Shown in pieces: positions 36,749 to 46,043 of a stretch of DNA of 64,000 nucleotides. This DNA is from Limnovirga soli (GTDB taxonomy: Bacteria > Bacteroidota > Bacteroidia > Chitinophagales > Chitinophagaceae): positions 186,001 through 250,000 of the forward strand of contig NZ_WHPF01000006.1 in NCBI RefSeq assembly GCF_013106755.1. The letters are read 5' to 3'. Both the position numbers and the translations under genes were made by a program. The notes under the pieces are model-generated. The model saw nothing but the letters and a program-made list of their open reading frames with translations. It ran no database searches and was not told the DNA's origin. The first letter of the stretch is position 1. Every line of letters begins with the position of its first letter.

Positions 36749-39373
36749 TTATAAACTGGCGTCCTCTTTTTCTTTCAGGGCCTTTATTAAATCAAGTGCT
36801 TCGGCTACTACATCGCACATAATAGTTACCAACGAGCCTTGTTTAGCCGTATTATAGGCGTGCATAATGGCTTCTTTTTCGTTGTAAATTATGGTAAGTG
36901 GTATATCTTTTACCCTGGTTTCGTTTATACCTTCTACCAACAGGTTTACAATTTCTTCGGCGGTGCGGCCACGCAGGTTTTTATCCTGGCGAATAATAAT
37001 TTCGTCAAAATGTCTGGCAGAAATTCGTCCCAGCTCTTTTATGTCTTCATCTCTTCTATCGCCTGTACCGCTTATAATACCCACTTTGGGGCTACCATCC
37101 ATTTTGCTAATAAAATCGCATAGCAACTCCAGTCCCGCAGGGTTATGCGCAAAGTCAACCAAAAATTTAAAATGTTTAAATTCAAACAGGTTTAAACGCC
37201 CTGGCGTTTGGGATGGAGATGGAACAAAAGTGCTTAAAGCCGTACGTATATCCTCAATAGAAATTTCTTTAAACAAGTAGGTTGCCAGCATGGCAGGCAG
37301 GGTATTCATAATATTATGTAATGCTTTACCTCCATAGGTTATAGGTATTTCGCTTACTTTCATTACACGAATTTTCCAGGTACCTTTTAAAATGGTTACA
37401 TAGCCATTTTCATAAACGGCACCATATCCGCCGGTGGCGCAATGCGCTTTAAGTTTGGGGTTATTTTCATCCATACTAAAATAAGCCACATTGCATTCCA
37501 GCCCTTTGTTCATATTATATACCAACTCATCATCGGCATTTAAAATAGCAAAGCCATGCTTAAAAGTGGTTTCGGGTATAACTGCTTTTACACGGGCCAT
37601 TTGTTCTAAACTATCTATACCGCCAAGTCCAAGGTGATCGGCAGTAACATTGGTAACAATACTTACATTACAATTTTGAAATGCCAGACCACTTTTTAAT
37701 AAACCGCCACGGGCACATTCCAATACAGCAAAATCAACAGTGGGATCTTTTAATACAAATTGTGCACTTAATGGGCCGGTACAATCGCCCTTCATCAACA
37801 TTTGGTTTTGAATATATACCCCATCGCTGGTAGTATAACCCACTTTTTTACCGGCAGTTTTACAAATATGTGCTGTAAGCCGGGTGGTAGTAGTTTTACC
37901 ATTTGTACCAGTTACTGCAATAATGGGTATTCGGCCGTTACTTCTGTCGGGGAACAACATATCAATTACGGGTTCTGCCACATTTCGGGGCAAACCTTCG
38001 GCTGGTTCAATATGCATTCTAAACCCAGGTGCTGCATTAACTTCCAATATGGCGCCACCATTTTCTTTAACTGGTGTACGCAGGTCTTTGGCCATAATAT
38101 CAATACCACAAATATCCAGTCCAATAATCTTGGCTATACGTTCACACATAACAATATTGGCCGGGTGTACTTCATCTGTAACATCATTTGAAGTACCGCC
38201 TGTTGATAGATTGGCCGTAGGTTTCAGCAATACCAATTCATCTTTTGCAGGAACAGTTTCCAGGCTATAGCCTTTTTCATCCAACATTTTTTGGGTAAAC
38301 TGGTCAATAGTAATTTGTGTTAGCACTTTTTCGTGACCATAACCACGGCGTGGGTCTTTATTGGTTTCATCAATCAGGTATTGAATGGTATTAATACCAT
38401 CGCCTACCACACTTGCCGGAGTTCGTAGTGCGGCACAAATAAATTTGTAATTAATTACCAGAATCCTAAAGTCAAAACCAGTAATAAATCTTTCCACAAT
38501 TGCACTGCGCCCATATTTCTGGGCAGCTTCCAATGCGGTAACTGCCTGCTCCCATGTGGTAATATTGGTAGTATTACCCTTTCCATGGTTCCCATCAATT
38601 GGCTTAATAACCAATGGATAACCATATTTATCAATAGCATCTTTTAAACCAGCTTCACTGCGAATAACAGTGCCGCTTGGTACGGGTATTTCCGCCGCCT
38701 CCAAAAGGTTTTTGGTTTCTTCTTTATCGCAGGCAATATCAACGGCAATATTACCGGTAGTACTGGCAATTGTGGCCCTTATTCTTTTTTGATGTACCCC
38801 ATAACCCAGTTGAACCAAACTATGCTTATTTAAACGTATATAAGGAATGCCTCTTTTTGCAGCTTCCTCTACAATACAACCGGTAGAAGGGCCCAAACGG
38901 GTATCTTCCCTTATCTCCCGCAGATTTTGAATATCACTACCCAAATCATATGCAGCATTATCCACCAGCGCCTGTGCAATGCGCACTGCCGCTTTAGCTG
39001 TATACACACCTGCATCTTCTTCCAAATAGCTAAATACCACATAATAAATACCATGCTCACCGGTAGTACGGGTGCGGCCAAAGCCACAATCCATCCCTGC
39101 CAGGGTTTGCAATTCAAGGGCAATATGTTCTATTACATGTCCCATCCAGGTGCCTTCATCTACCCGCATAAAAAAACCGCCGGGTACACCTTCACTGCAT
39201 CGGTGCTCGTACATAGAGGGAAACATTTGCTCCAGCCTTTCCCTAAATCCTGTAATAGTATTGGTAGGCCGGGATTCCAGCTCTTCCAGATTTAAACGCA
39301 TCTGAATAAGTTTAAGGCGGCGTACACTCCAGTAATTAGGACCTTTCAATACTTTAATGTCTTCAATTTTCAT
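36749..39373 (-). CDS. cphA: Cyanophycin synthetase
   Basis: From the ATG at 39373 the protein has 874 residues, the normal length. It has the CphA N-terminal domain (MKIEDIKVLKGPNYWSVRR), an ATP-grasp domain (PIDGNHGKGNTTNI near 255, EVNAAPGFRMH near 450) and a Mur-ligase-like domain with P-loop GTNGKTTTT near 490. CphA polymerises aspartate and arginine into cyanophycin, a nitrogen reserve, using ATP. An ATG 17 codons upstream is less likely because the family starts MKI. Cyanophycinase is encoded 2.7 kb away, divergently. Confidence 0.95.
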   Translation of the reverse strand: MKIEDIKVLKGPNYWSVRRLKLIQMRLNLEELESRPTNTITGFRERLEQMFPSMYEHRCSEGVPGGFFMRVDEGTWMGHVIEHIALELQTLAGMDCGFGRTRTTGEHGIYYVVFSYLEEDAGVYTAKAAVRIAQALVDNAAYDLGSDIQNLREIREDTRLGPSTGCIVEEAAKRGIPYIRLNKHSLVQLGYGVHQKRIRATIASTTGNIAVDIACDKEETKNLLEAAEIPVPSGTVIRSEAGLKDAIDKYGYPLVIKPIDGNHGKGNTTNITTWEQAVTALEAAQKYGRSAIVERFITGFDFRILVINYKFICAALRTPASVVGDGINTIQYLIDETNKDPRRGYGHEKVLTQITIDQFTQKMLDEKGYSLETVPAKDELVLLKPTANLSTGGTSNDVTDEVHPANIVMCERIAKIIGLDICGIDIMAKDLRTPVKENGGAILEVNAAPGFRMHIEPAEGLPRNVAEPVIDMLFPDRSNGRIPIIAVTGTNGKTTTTRLTAHICKTAGKKVGYTTSDGVYIQNQMLMKGDCTGPLSAQFVLKDPTVDFAVLECARGGLLKSGLAFQNCNVSIVTNVTADHLGLGGIDSLEQMARVKAVIPETTFKHGFAILNADDELVYNMNKGLECNVAYFSMDENNPKLKAHCATGGYGAVYENGYVTILKGTWKIRVMKVSEIPITYGGKALHNIMNTLPAMLATYLFKEISIEDIRTALSTFVPSPSQTPGRLNLFEFKHFKFLVDFAHNPAGLELLCDFISKMDGSPKVGIISGTGDRRDEDIKELGRISARHFDEIIIRQDKNLRGRTAEEIVNLLVEGINETRVKDIPLTIIYNEKEAIMHAYNTAKQGSLVTIMCDVVAEALDLIKALKEKEDASL

Positions 39374-39444
39374 AGTGCTTATTTTACAGTTTTGGTTTTT
39401 TAAAATGCAGGCTGTACCCGGCAACAGTAACTATCATTAAACAT

Positions 39445-39465
39445 CCTTGCGTCGCACTCTTGTGC
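39445..39465 (-). repeat. CAAGT-box intergenic element, copy 18 (CAAGA subtype)
   Basis: Minus-strand core CAAGAGTGCGACGCAAGG followed by ATGTT. Left flank TGGCTGCAT is at 39477-39485 and right flank CCCGGCA at 39418-39424. Confidence 0.86.
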
Positions 39466-39787
39466 GGCAATAATGCTATGCAGCCAATCCCATTTTGATA
39501 ATTAAAATGCCAGTCAAATAAATAGCCCTCCACAATAACTACAGAAAAAGGAAGATAGTAAAAAATATCAGAAGCCAGGAAATATGCGCATGCTTTCGTA
39601 TAACTTACAATTATTCTAATAATAACGACCCGCTTTCCTTTAGGTATAAATCAACCTTAAAATCAACTTTACTCAAGTTCTTTTCTAGGAAAATTCTATC
39701 AAAATCAACAAATTTGGGCCAGCATACAACAGAAAAAAAATATTGCCGTTAATTTATAAAAGGTAAATTTTCTTTAATATAAATAAC

Positions 39788-39795
39788 TATATTTG
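39788..39795 (+). promoter_or_regulatory. Candidate -7 box for the GH130-receiver gene
   Basis: TATATTTG matches TAnnTTTG perfectly, 112 bases before the ATG. No TTG at -33 spacing was found. Confidence 0.4.
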
Positions 39796-39907
39796 AAAGA
39801 ACGAATCTAAAACGCCGTATCCAATAACCAAAAATTCATATTCTTTTCGTATCCTAATAGTGCTGAAAACCAGCCACTACTTTGAACCTTAATTAAAATC
39901 CAACCAA

Positions 39908-41770
39908 ATGACAATCACTGTAAACCGAAAACCAGTCTACTTTTCTGCCAACCCTAAAAGAGTAATTGTTCGTTTTTTTATGCCAGGCGGACCAGAAAGA
40001 GCGAAAAAAATTATTAAGCGCCTGATGGCATTATCAGAAGAAGACACCTTAAAAGTATTAAACCAAACACTGCGTGATTTTTCAAACAGGCACCGTAATA
40101 TAACACGAGTGTTCGCTAAAAATTTCGACAGGGTATTATCCATAGCAAAAGAAGAGGGCTACGATGCAGATAATTTTTCTAAAGAAAGAAAATTATTAAT
40201 GGGCGCCTATTTCACACACGAATACTCTATTGAATCCGCCGCATTTTTTAACCCATCCATGGTATTAGATCCTGATCAGGCCAATCTGGAAAAAGGGCAA
40301 ACCAGGATTATAGTTAGCTTCCGCGCTACGGGTGAGGGCCATATTTCTTCGCTGGAATTCAGGGGCGGCACACTAGACAAGCACAATAACCTGGAATTCA
40401 AACAATCAGGCAAACTGGTTGAAGAAGCCGAAACCATACAGGTACATATTTACAACAAGCCAAAATTCTTAGAGAAATTAAAAGATATGCATATTGATAA
40501 CCCGGAGGTTATTGATAAAATACTGGGCCGGTTTGGCGATAATTTTTATTTCAGGGAATTAAGGCAAAGCATTGCAGAATATACCCATAACAACACCATT
40601 ACCATTTTAGAAGAACAGGTATTGGAAGCTATAAAATGGATTGCCAATGCACAATATGAAATAACTTTCTCTATGGATACTGCCATATCTGAGAGAGTGA
40701 TTTTCCCCGTTTCAGATACAGAAAGTAATGGTATTGAAGATGCCCGTTTTATAAAATTTACCGATGACGATGGTAAAGTAATGTATTATGGCACTTACAC
40801 AGCCTACAACGGTTTTGCCATTATGCCACAATTAATTGAAACCAGCGATTTTTATACATTTAAGGTAAAACCCATTTATGGTAAATATGCCCAAAACAAA
40901 GGGATGGCTTTATTTCCAAGAAAAATAAATGGTAAATATGCCATGCTTTCCAGAAATGATGGCGAGAACAATTTTATTATGTTTTCTGACCAGCTTACCA
41001 ACTGGAACAACGAACCTATTCTGGTACAGGAACCATTTTTCCCATGGGAATTTGTACAGGTAGGTAACAGTGGTTCCCCTATTGAAACACCACATGGCTG
41101 GCTGGTAATTACTCACGCCGTAGGTGCCATGAGACGTTATTGCCTGGGAGCTATTATGCTGGATAAAAATGACCCTACAAAAGTGATTGGCCAGTTATCC
41201 GAACCTTTATTGGTAGCCAATGAAGACGAAAGAGAAGGCTATGTACCCAATGTTGTTTATTCCTGTGGCTCTATTATCAATAACGATGAAGTGATTATTC
41301 CTTATGCAATGTCTGACTGCAGTTCAGGTTTTGCAACTGTAAATGTGCGGGAACTGATTGAAAAAATGATACCCGATGCATATGTTGTAGATACAACCAG
41401 TATTAAAAAAGATGCACATAAAATTTTATTGGTAGATGATGATGAACTATCTCAGTTGATTGTTACAGATATTCTAACCAATGAAGGATACGAGGTAGTA
41501 GTGGCGGCAGACGGTTTACAGGCTATTATGCAAATAAGCAAACATAGTTTCGATCTTATTTTATCTGATATTTCTATGCCCAATTTTAACGGGTACCAGC
41601 TATTAGATTTTTTAAATTCCGGCAAAATTAAAATACCGGTTGTGTTCTTAACCAGCCATGTAAGTCAGGAAGATGAAATTAAAGGTTTGCGTATGGGCGC
41701 AGCTGAATACCTTAAAAAACCAGTTGACGCCGAATTGCTCTTATTGAGAATTAAAAATATTATTAACTAA
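39908..41770 (+). CDS. GH130 family glycoside phosphorylase fused to a response-regulator receiver domain
   Basis: The 620-residue protein has an N-terminal region (1 to about 260) and a GH130-like five-blade region (about 265-495) with NGIEDARFIKF, TYTAYNGFA, GKYAMLSRND, GSPIETPHGWLVITH, CLGAIMLDKNDPTKVI and VPNVVYSCG. GH130 enzymes split beta-mannosides with phosphate. The last 120 residues form a complete receiver domain: HKILLVDDDELSQ, phospho-acceptor D554 in LILSDISMP, TSH and the LKKP lysine. I know of no described protein of this design. It lies between cphA and cphB; no histidine kinase is in the window. Confidence 0.85.
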   Translation: MTITVNRKPVYFSANPKRVIVRFFMPGGPERAKKIIKRLMALSEEDTLKVLNQTLRDFSNRHRNITRVFAKNFDRVLSIAKEEGYDADNFSKERKLLMGAYFTHEYSIESAAFFNPSMVLDPDQANLEKGQTRIIVSFRATGEGHISSLEFRGGTLDKHNNLEFKQSGKLVEEAETIQVHIYNKPKFLEKLKDMHIDNPEVIDKILGRFGDNFYFRELRQSIAEYTHNNTITILEEQVLEAIKWIANAQYEITFSMDTAISERVIFPVSDTESNGIEDARFIKFTDDDGKVMYYGTYTAYNGFAIMPQLIETSDFYTFKVKPIYGKYAQNKGMALFPRKINGKYAMLSRNDGENNFIMFSDQLTNWNNEPILVQEPFFPWEFVQVGNSGSPIETPHGWLVITHAVGAMRRYCLGAIMLDKNDPTKVIGQLSEPLLVANEDEREGYVPNVVYSCGSIINNDEVIIPYAMSDCSSGFATVNVRELIEKMIPDAYVVDTTSIKKDAHKILLVDDDELSQLIVTDILTNEGYEVVVAADGLQAIMQISKHSFDLILSDISMPNFNGYQLLDFLNSGKIKIPVVFLTSHVSQEDEIKGLRMGAAEYLKKPVDAELLLLRIKNIIN

Positions 41771-41793
41771 CTTTTACATAGGGGTAACTGTTG

Positions 41794-41825
41794 AAAAGGT
41801 GTGGGTGTTTGCCTGCACCTTTTTC
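41794..41825 (+). terminator. Terminator of the GH130-receiver gene
   Basis: AAAAGGTG (41794-41801) pairs with CACCTTTT (41816-41823), followed by more T, 23 bases past the stop codon. Confidence 0.7.
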
Positions 41826-41867
41826 ATTTTAAGTGCCAAGCTTCCATTGTCGCATAGAATTGTTGGC

Positions 41868-41887
41868 GTACAAGAGTGCGACGCAAG
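41868..41887 (+). repeat. CAAGT-box intergenic element, copy 19 (CAAGA subtype)
   Basis: Core GTACAAGAGTGCGACGCAAG followed by AAAAGCTGC. Right flank AGCCGGGA is at 41908-41915. Confidence 0.88.
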
Positions 41888-42009
41888 AAAAGCTGCAATA
41901 CATTATTAGCCGGGATAATAAGCAATACACATTTGTATTTATTTTCCTCATGTTATACACCAATGTTAACCAATAGTACCTGTTTTGGCGGCACAATACC
42001 CAATTCCCT

Positions 42010-42017
42010 TATTTTTG
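42010..42017 (+). promoter_or_regulatory. Candidate -7 box of cphB
   Basis: TATTTTTG matches TAnnTTTG, 20 bases before the ATG. A TTG at 41985-41987 gives a 22-base spacer, slightly long. Confidence 0.45.
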
Positions 42018-42037
42018 TACGAATCACTTTTTAAAGC

Positions 42038-42928
42038 ATGAGCACTCCAAAAGGAAAACTTATAGCAATTGGCGGGGCCGAAGACAAAGGCTCTGAACTG
42101 GATAAAGACGACCTTCAACTTAGAAATCATAATTTTTTTGAAGCCGGTATTTTGCGTCGTATTGTAGACGAAGCTGGTGGTATAAATGCCCGGATTGAAG
42201 TTATTACCACTGCCTCTACCATACCATACGAGGTGGGTGAAAATTACCTGGATGCCTTTGGCAAAATTGGCTGTACCAATATCGGCCTTATGCATATTAG
42301 AAACCGCGAAGACGTGGCCAATGAAGACTTTAACCGGCGTATTCGCCAATGCGATGGTGTGATGTTTAGTGGCGGTAATCAATTAAGGCTTACCGCCGTT
42401 TTTGGCGGTACCGCTTTTCTAAAAACCATTCATTACCGGTATCAAAATGAAAAATTTGTGGTAGCGGGCACCTCGGCTGGTGCCATGGCAATGAGCAGCA
42501 CCATGATTTATGAAGGCAATGCCTCCCGTGCCCATCTTAAAGGAGAAGTGAAAACCACTACCGGACTGGGTTTTATGGATAATGTAATATTTGATTCGCA
42601 CTTTGAAAAAAGGGGCCGTTTTGGCCGACTGGCACAGGTAGTGGCCGCTAACCCAGGTTGCATTGGCATTGGCTTAGGCGAAGACACCGGCATGCTGATT
42701 ACCTATGGCGATCACATGGAAGCCATTGGTAGCGGACTGGTAATTATTATTGACGGGCACGACATTAGTCACACCAATATTGCCGATATACATGAAGGCA
42801 GCCCACTTAGCGTAGAAAACCTGAAAGTGCATTTCTGTGCCAAAGGAAATGGCTATATGGTAAAAGACCGGAAGTTTATTGAACGCATGGGTAAGGAAAC
42901 AACCCCTATCATGACGGAAATTTATTAA
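42038..42928 (+). CDS. cphB: Cyanophycinase
   Basis: The 296-residue protein is a peptidase S51 type cyanophycinase: GKLIAIGGAEDK at the N-terminus, FSGGNQLRL (110-118), the nucleophile S146 in GTSAGAMAMS and DSHFEKRGRFGRL (186-198). It splits cyanophycin into beta-Asp-Arg dipeptides. No signal peptide, so it acts inside the cell. The GH16 gene follows after 12 bases and is probably co-transcribed. Confidence 0.95.
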   Translation: MSTPKGKLIAIGGAEDKGSELDKDDLQLRNHNFFEAGILRRIVDEAGGINARIEVITTASTIPYEVGENYLDAFGKIGCTNIGLMHIRNREDVANEDFNRRIRQCDGVMFSGGNQLRLTAVFGGTAFLKTIHYRYQNEKFVVAGTSAGAMAMSSTMIYEGNASRAHLKGEVKTTTGLGFMDNVIFDSHFEKRGRFGRLAQVVAANPGCIGIGLGEDTGMLITYGDHMEAIGSGLVIIIDGHDISHTNIADIHEGSPLSVENLKVHFCAKGNGYMVKDRKFIERMGKETTPIMTEIY

Positions 42929-42940
42929 ACCAATCACTAT

Positions 42941-43741
42941 ATGAAAGCCTTGCCATTATTATTGTTGCTTTGTAGTACCTCTATTTTATTGCACGCCCAA
43001 AATTCAAAAGATAAAAAATGGAAACTGGTTTGGGAAGAAAATTTTAATGGAAGTCAATTGGATACCAGCATCTGGAACTACGAAGTAAACGATGAAGGTG
43101 GTGGCAACCACGAGTTGCAATACTATACAGCCCGCAAAGAAAACAGCTATCTTGAAAATGGCCTATTACATATTAAAGCCATTAAAGAACCCTATTTAAC
43201 TCGGCAGTATACCTCTGCCAGAATTACCACAAAAGGCAAAGCAGATTTTACTTTTGGCAAAATGGAAATAAGGGCAAAAATACCAGTAGGCCGGGGTATG
43301 TGGCCCGCCATATGGATGATGCCCACCGACAGCAAATTTGGCCATTGGCCCTGGAGCGGAGAAATAGACATTATGGAAACCAAGGGCCAGGAGCCTGATT
43401 CGCTCTATGGCACCATACACTTTGGCCCGGCATACCCCAACAATCGTTATTTAGGCAGCAAGCTGGTACGCGTAACGCCTGATGGCTGGGGCGACGATTT
43501 TCATACCTATGCCATAATATGGCAAAAAAATAAAATAGAATGGCTGGTAGATGGTGTTAAATTTCACGAAGGCACCATTGCCAATGTAACAAACATAAAA
43601 AATGTGCCATATCCGTTTAATGAGCGTTTTCATTTTATATTAAACATGGCCGTAGGCGGCGATTTTCTAGGCAACCCCGATGACAGCATTTTACCAAAAG
43701 AGTTTTTGGTAGACTATGTTAAAGTGTACCAGGAGCAATAA
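42941..43741 (+). CDS. GH16 family glycoside hydrolase, secreted
   Basis: The 266-residue protein has a signal peptide (to about residue 20, LLHAQ) and the GH16 active site in WSGEIDIMETKG near 140 (E-x-D-x-x-E type). GH16 enzymes cut beta-1,3- or mixed beta-1,3/1,4-glucans, agars or similar polymers. It lies 12 bases after cphB, an odd partner for an intracellular peptidase. Specificity is not inferred. Confidence 0.92.
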   Translation: MKALPLLLLLCSTSILLHAQNSKDKKWKLVWEENFNGSQLDTSIWNYEVNDEGGGNHELQYYTARKENSYLENGLLHIKAIKEPYLTRQYTSARITTKGKADFTFGKMEIRAKIPVGRGMWPAIWMMPTDSKFGHWPWSGEIDIMETKGQEPDSLYGTIHFGPAYPNNRYLGSKLVRVTPDGWGDDFHTYAIIWQKNKIEWLVDGVKFHEGTIANVTNIKNVPYPFNERFHFILNMAVGGDFLGNPDDSILPKEFLVDYVKVYQEQ

Positions 43742-43782
43742 AATAATTTGTAGCCCGGCATCAGCACAATAATGAAGCCCGG

Positions 43783-43801
43783 TTGCGTCGCACTCTTGTG
43801 C
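43783..43801 (-). repeat. CAAGT-box intergenic element, copy 20 (CAAGA subtype)
   Basis: Minus-strand core CAAGAGTGCGACGCAA, with no TAAAGC tail. Left flank TTTTGCTGCATA is at 43812-43823 and right flank GCCCGGCA at 43753-43760. Confidence 0.86.
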
Positions 43802-43844
43802 GTTTAGCCCATATGCAGCAAAACAATAACTAATTTATTATACC

Positions 43845-45266
43845 ATGCAAAGAAGAACTTTCATTCAACAGGCATCACTGGCAACAGCCGCATTGGCCAT
43901 TAACAAAAATGCAAATGCCCGAGATTATGCTGATTTTCCTGTGGTACGCACGGCCAGCGCCAACAGAAAATTTACCAGTACAGCTGTTGAACAATTAATT
44001 GCAGAAGTTAAATCAAATATTGGCAATAAAGAATTAGGCTGGTTATTTGAAAACTGCTTCCCCAATACACTGGATACCACCGTTGATTTTGAAATAATAG
44101 AAGGCAAACCAGACACCTATGTAATTACAGGCGATATAGATGCCATGTGGCTTCGCGACAGCACAGCTCAGGTTTGGCCCTATGTACCACTTTGCAAAAA
44201 CGACAAACCTTTACAGGAGTTAATAAAAGGCGTAATTCACCGTCAGGTAAAATGTATTTTAAAAGATCCCTATGCCAATGCTTTTTATAAAGACGAAAGC
44301 AAAATCAGCGAATGGAAAGCCACTGATATTACCGATATGAAACCCGGCATACACGAACGTAAATGGGAGATTGACAGCTTATGTTATCCCATCCGTTTAA
44401 GTTATGGTTACTGGCAGCAAACCGGCGATGCATCTCCCTTTGATGCGCAATGGGTATCGGCTATGAAATTAATTGTGCAAACATTTAAAGAACAGCAACG
44501 CTTTCATGGCCAGGGGCCTTATACTTTTCAACGTAATACAGCCTGGGCAACTGATGGTGTGCCATTAAGCGGCTATGGCTATCCAGTAAAACCAAATGGT
44601 TTAATCTGCTCTATGTTTCGCCCAAGTGATGATGCCACAATTTTTGCCTACCTGATTCCGAGTAATTTATTTGCTTTTAGGGTACTTACCTATATAACAC
44701 GTATTGGCAACGGAAAATTATTTGATGCAGCATTTACCAAAGAAACCTTTGATTTAAGCGAGCAGATAAAAACGGCATTGGTAGCCCATGGTGTTATTAC
44801 ACACAAAACCTATGGCAATATGTTTGCCTACGAGGTAAATGGATATGGCAGTTATAATTTGATGGACGATGCCAATGTACCCTCCTTACTTTCTTTGCCT
44901 TATTTAGATGCAGTGGATAAAACAGATAAAACATATCAAAATTCAAGAAAATATGTATTGTCTCCCGAAAATCCTTTTTTCTATAAAGGCACGGCCGGGG
45001 AAGGTATTGGCGGGCCACATGCAGGTGCTGATATGATTTGGCCGCTAAGTATTATTATGCGCGGACTAACATCGGATAATGATGCAGAAATAAAATCATG
45101 TCTGGATATGCTGCAAAAAAACCATGGCGGCACCGGTTTTATGCATGAGAGTTTTCATAAAAATGATTCTACCAATTTTACACGCAAATGGTTTGCCTGG
45201 GCCAATACTATTTTTGGCGAATTTATTTGGAAAGTGTACCGGGAAAAGCCACACCTGTTGCGCTAA
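43845..45266 (+). CDS. GH125 family exo-alpha-1,6-mannosidase
   Basis: The 473-residue protein has an N-terminal export signal (MQRRTFIQQASLATAAL). The body shows the GH125 pattern: YVITGDIDAMWLRDSTAQVWPY near 91-112, LCYPIRLSYGYWQQTG, FRPSDDATIFAYLIPSN and GTAGEGIGGPHAG. GH125 enzymes remove alpha-1,6-linked mannose without metal. It is alone in its unit, downstream of GH16 after 100 bases with a dispersed repeat between. Confidence 0.93.
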   Translation: MQRRTFIQQASLATAALAINKNANARDYADFPVVRTASANRKFTSTAVEQLIAEVKSNIGNKELGWLFENCFPNTLDTTVDFEIIEGKPDTYVITGDIDAMWLRDSTAQVWPYVPLCKNDKPLQELIKGVIHRQVKCILKDPYANAFYKDESKISEWKATDITDMKPGIHERKWEIDSLCYPIRLSYGYWQQTGDASPFDAQWVSAMKLIVQTFKEQQRFHGQGPYTFQRNTAWATDGVPLSGYGYPVKPNGLICSMFRPSDDATIFAYLIPSNLFAFRVLTYITRIGNGKLFDAAFTKETFDLSEQIKTALVAHGVITHKTYGNMFAYEVNGYGSYNLMDDANVPSLLSLPYLDAVDKTDKTYQNSRKYVLSPENPFFYKGTAGEGIGGPHAGADMIWPLSIIMRGLTSDNDAEIKSCLDMLQKNHGGTGFMHESFHKNDSTNFTRKWFAWANTIFGEFIWKVYREKPHLLR

Positions 45267-45306
45267 ATAAATGGGTATTTTACTGCTGCCATTTAATCAA
45301 ACCCCC

Positions 45307-45329
45307 GAAGTGTGCGACGCAAGTAAAGC
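45307..45329 (+). repeat. CAAGT-box intergenic element, copy 21
   Basis: GAAGT replaces the first half; spacer, second CAAGT and AAAGC are intact. TGCTGCCAT is at 45283-45291 and GCCGGGCC at 45346-45353. Confidence 0.88.
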
Positions 45330-45368
45330 CCCAAATTTAATCAGCAGCCGGGCCAACAATGGTTTAAA

Positions 45369-46043
45369 TTATTTTATTTCGCTTCTTACTTCGGCAATAA
45401 GCGCCAAAGCTTTTTGGGTTTCACTAAACAACTCATCGTATAGTTCATGTTCCAATATTTGTGTACTGATGAGCTTGCTACCCATACCAACGGCGCAAAC
45501 ACCCGAGTTAAACCATGAAGCCAGGTTATCTTTATTAACTGATACCCCGCCTGTGGGCATAAATAATTGTCCTGGAAATAATTCTTTAACAGCACTTATA
45601 AATGCCGGCCCCAAAATATTGGCAGGAAATATTTTAATAAGCGATGCGCCCAACTCCTGCGCACGGTAAATTTCAGATGGCGTCATACAACCAGGCACCC
45701 AGGCCAGGCCTGCACTGCTTACTAAAGCAGCCACATCTGGTTGTACAATTGGTGCAACAATAAAATCGGCACCCGCAGCTATAAAATCTCTGGCCTGATC
45801 TACAGATTTAATGGTACCAATACCCAGGTACAAATTTGGTGCTTCTGCAGCCAGTGTATCCTTTAACAAGCGGAAATTTTCCAGGGCAGCAACACCTCTG
45901 TTGGTATATTCAATTACCCTTATTCCGGCTTTGTACAAAGTGCCAATTATTTCTAAACTTACTTTTACGCTATCTGTATAAAAAAGTGGCAGCATACCCT
46001 GCTGTATAATGGCTTCGGTTATAATGGTTTTATTTATGCGCAT
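45369..46043 (-). CDS. eda: 2-dehydro-3-deoxyphosphogluconate (KDPG/KHG) aldolase
   Basis: The 224-residue protein has the class I aldolase residues: E45 in IRVIEYTNRG and Schiff-base K137 in LIKIFPA, plus GIGTI (75-79) and PGCMTPSEI. It splits KDPG to pyruvate and glyceraldehyde-3-phosphate. It overlaps the upstream KDG kinase gene by 14 bases, so both are translated from one message and form a two-step path for 2-keto-3-deoxygluconate. Confidence 0.92.
   Translation of the reverse strand: MRINKTIITEAIIQQGMLPLFYTDSVKVSLEIIGTLYKAGIRVIEYTNRGVAALENFRLLKDTLAAEAPNLYLGIGTIKSVDQARDFIAAGADFIVAPIVQPDVAALVSSAGLAWVPGCMTPSEIYRAQELGASLIKIFPANILGPAFISAVKELFPGQLFMPTGGVSVNKDNLASWFNSGVCAVGMGSKLISTQILEHELYDELFSETQKALALIAEVRSEIK

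Larger units (their letters stand above)
39374..39907. other. Gene-free divergent spacer between cphA and the GH130-receiver gene
   Basis: About 530 AT-rich bases. Contains dispersed-element copy 18 (39445) and a TATATTTG -7-like box (39788-39795) for the plus-strand gene. No other feature was recognised. Confidence 0.5.
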
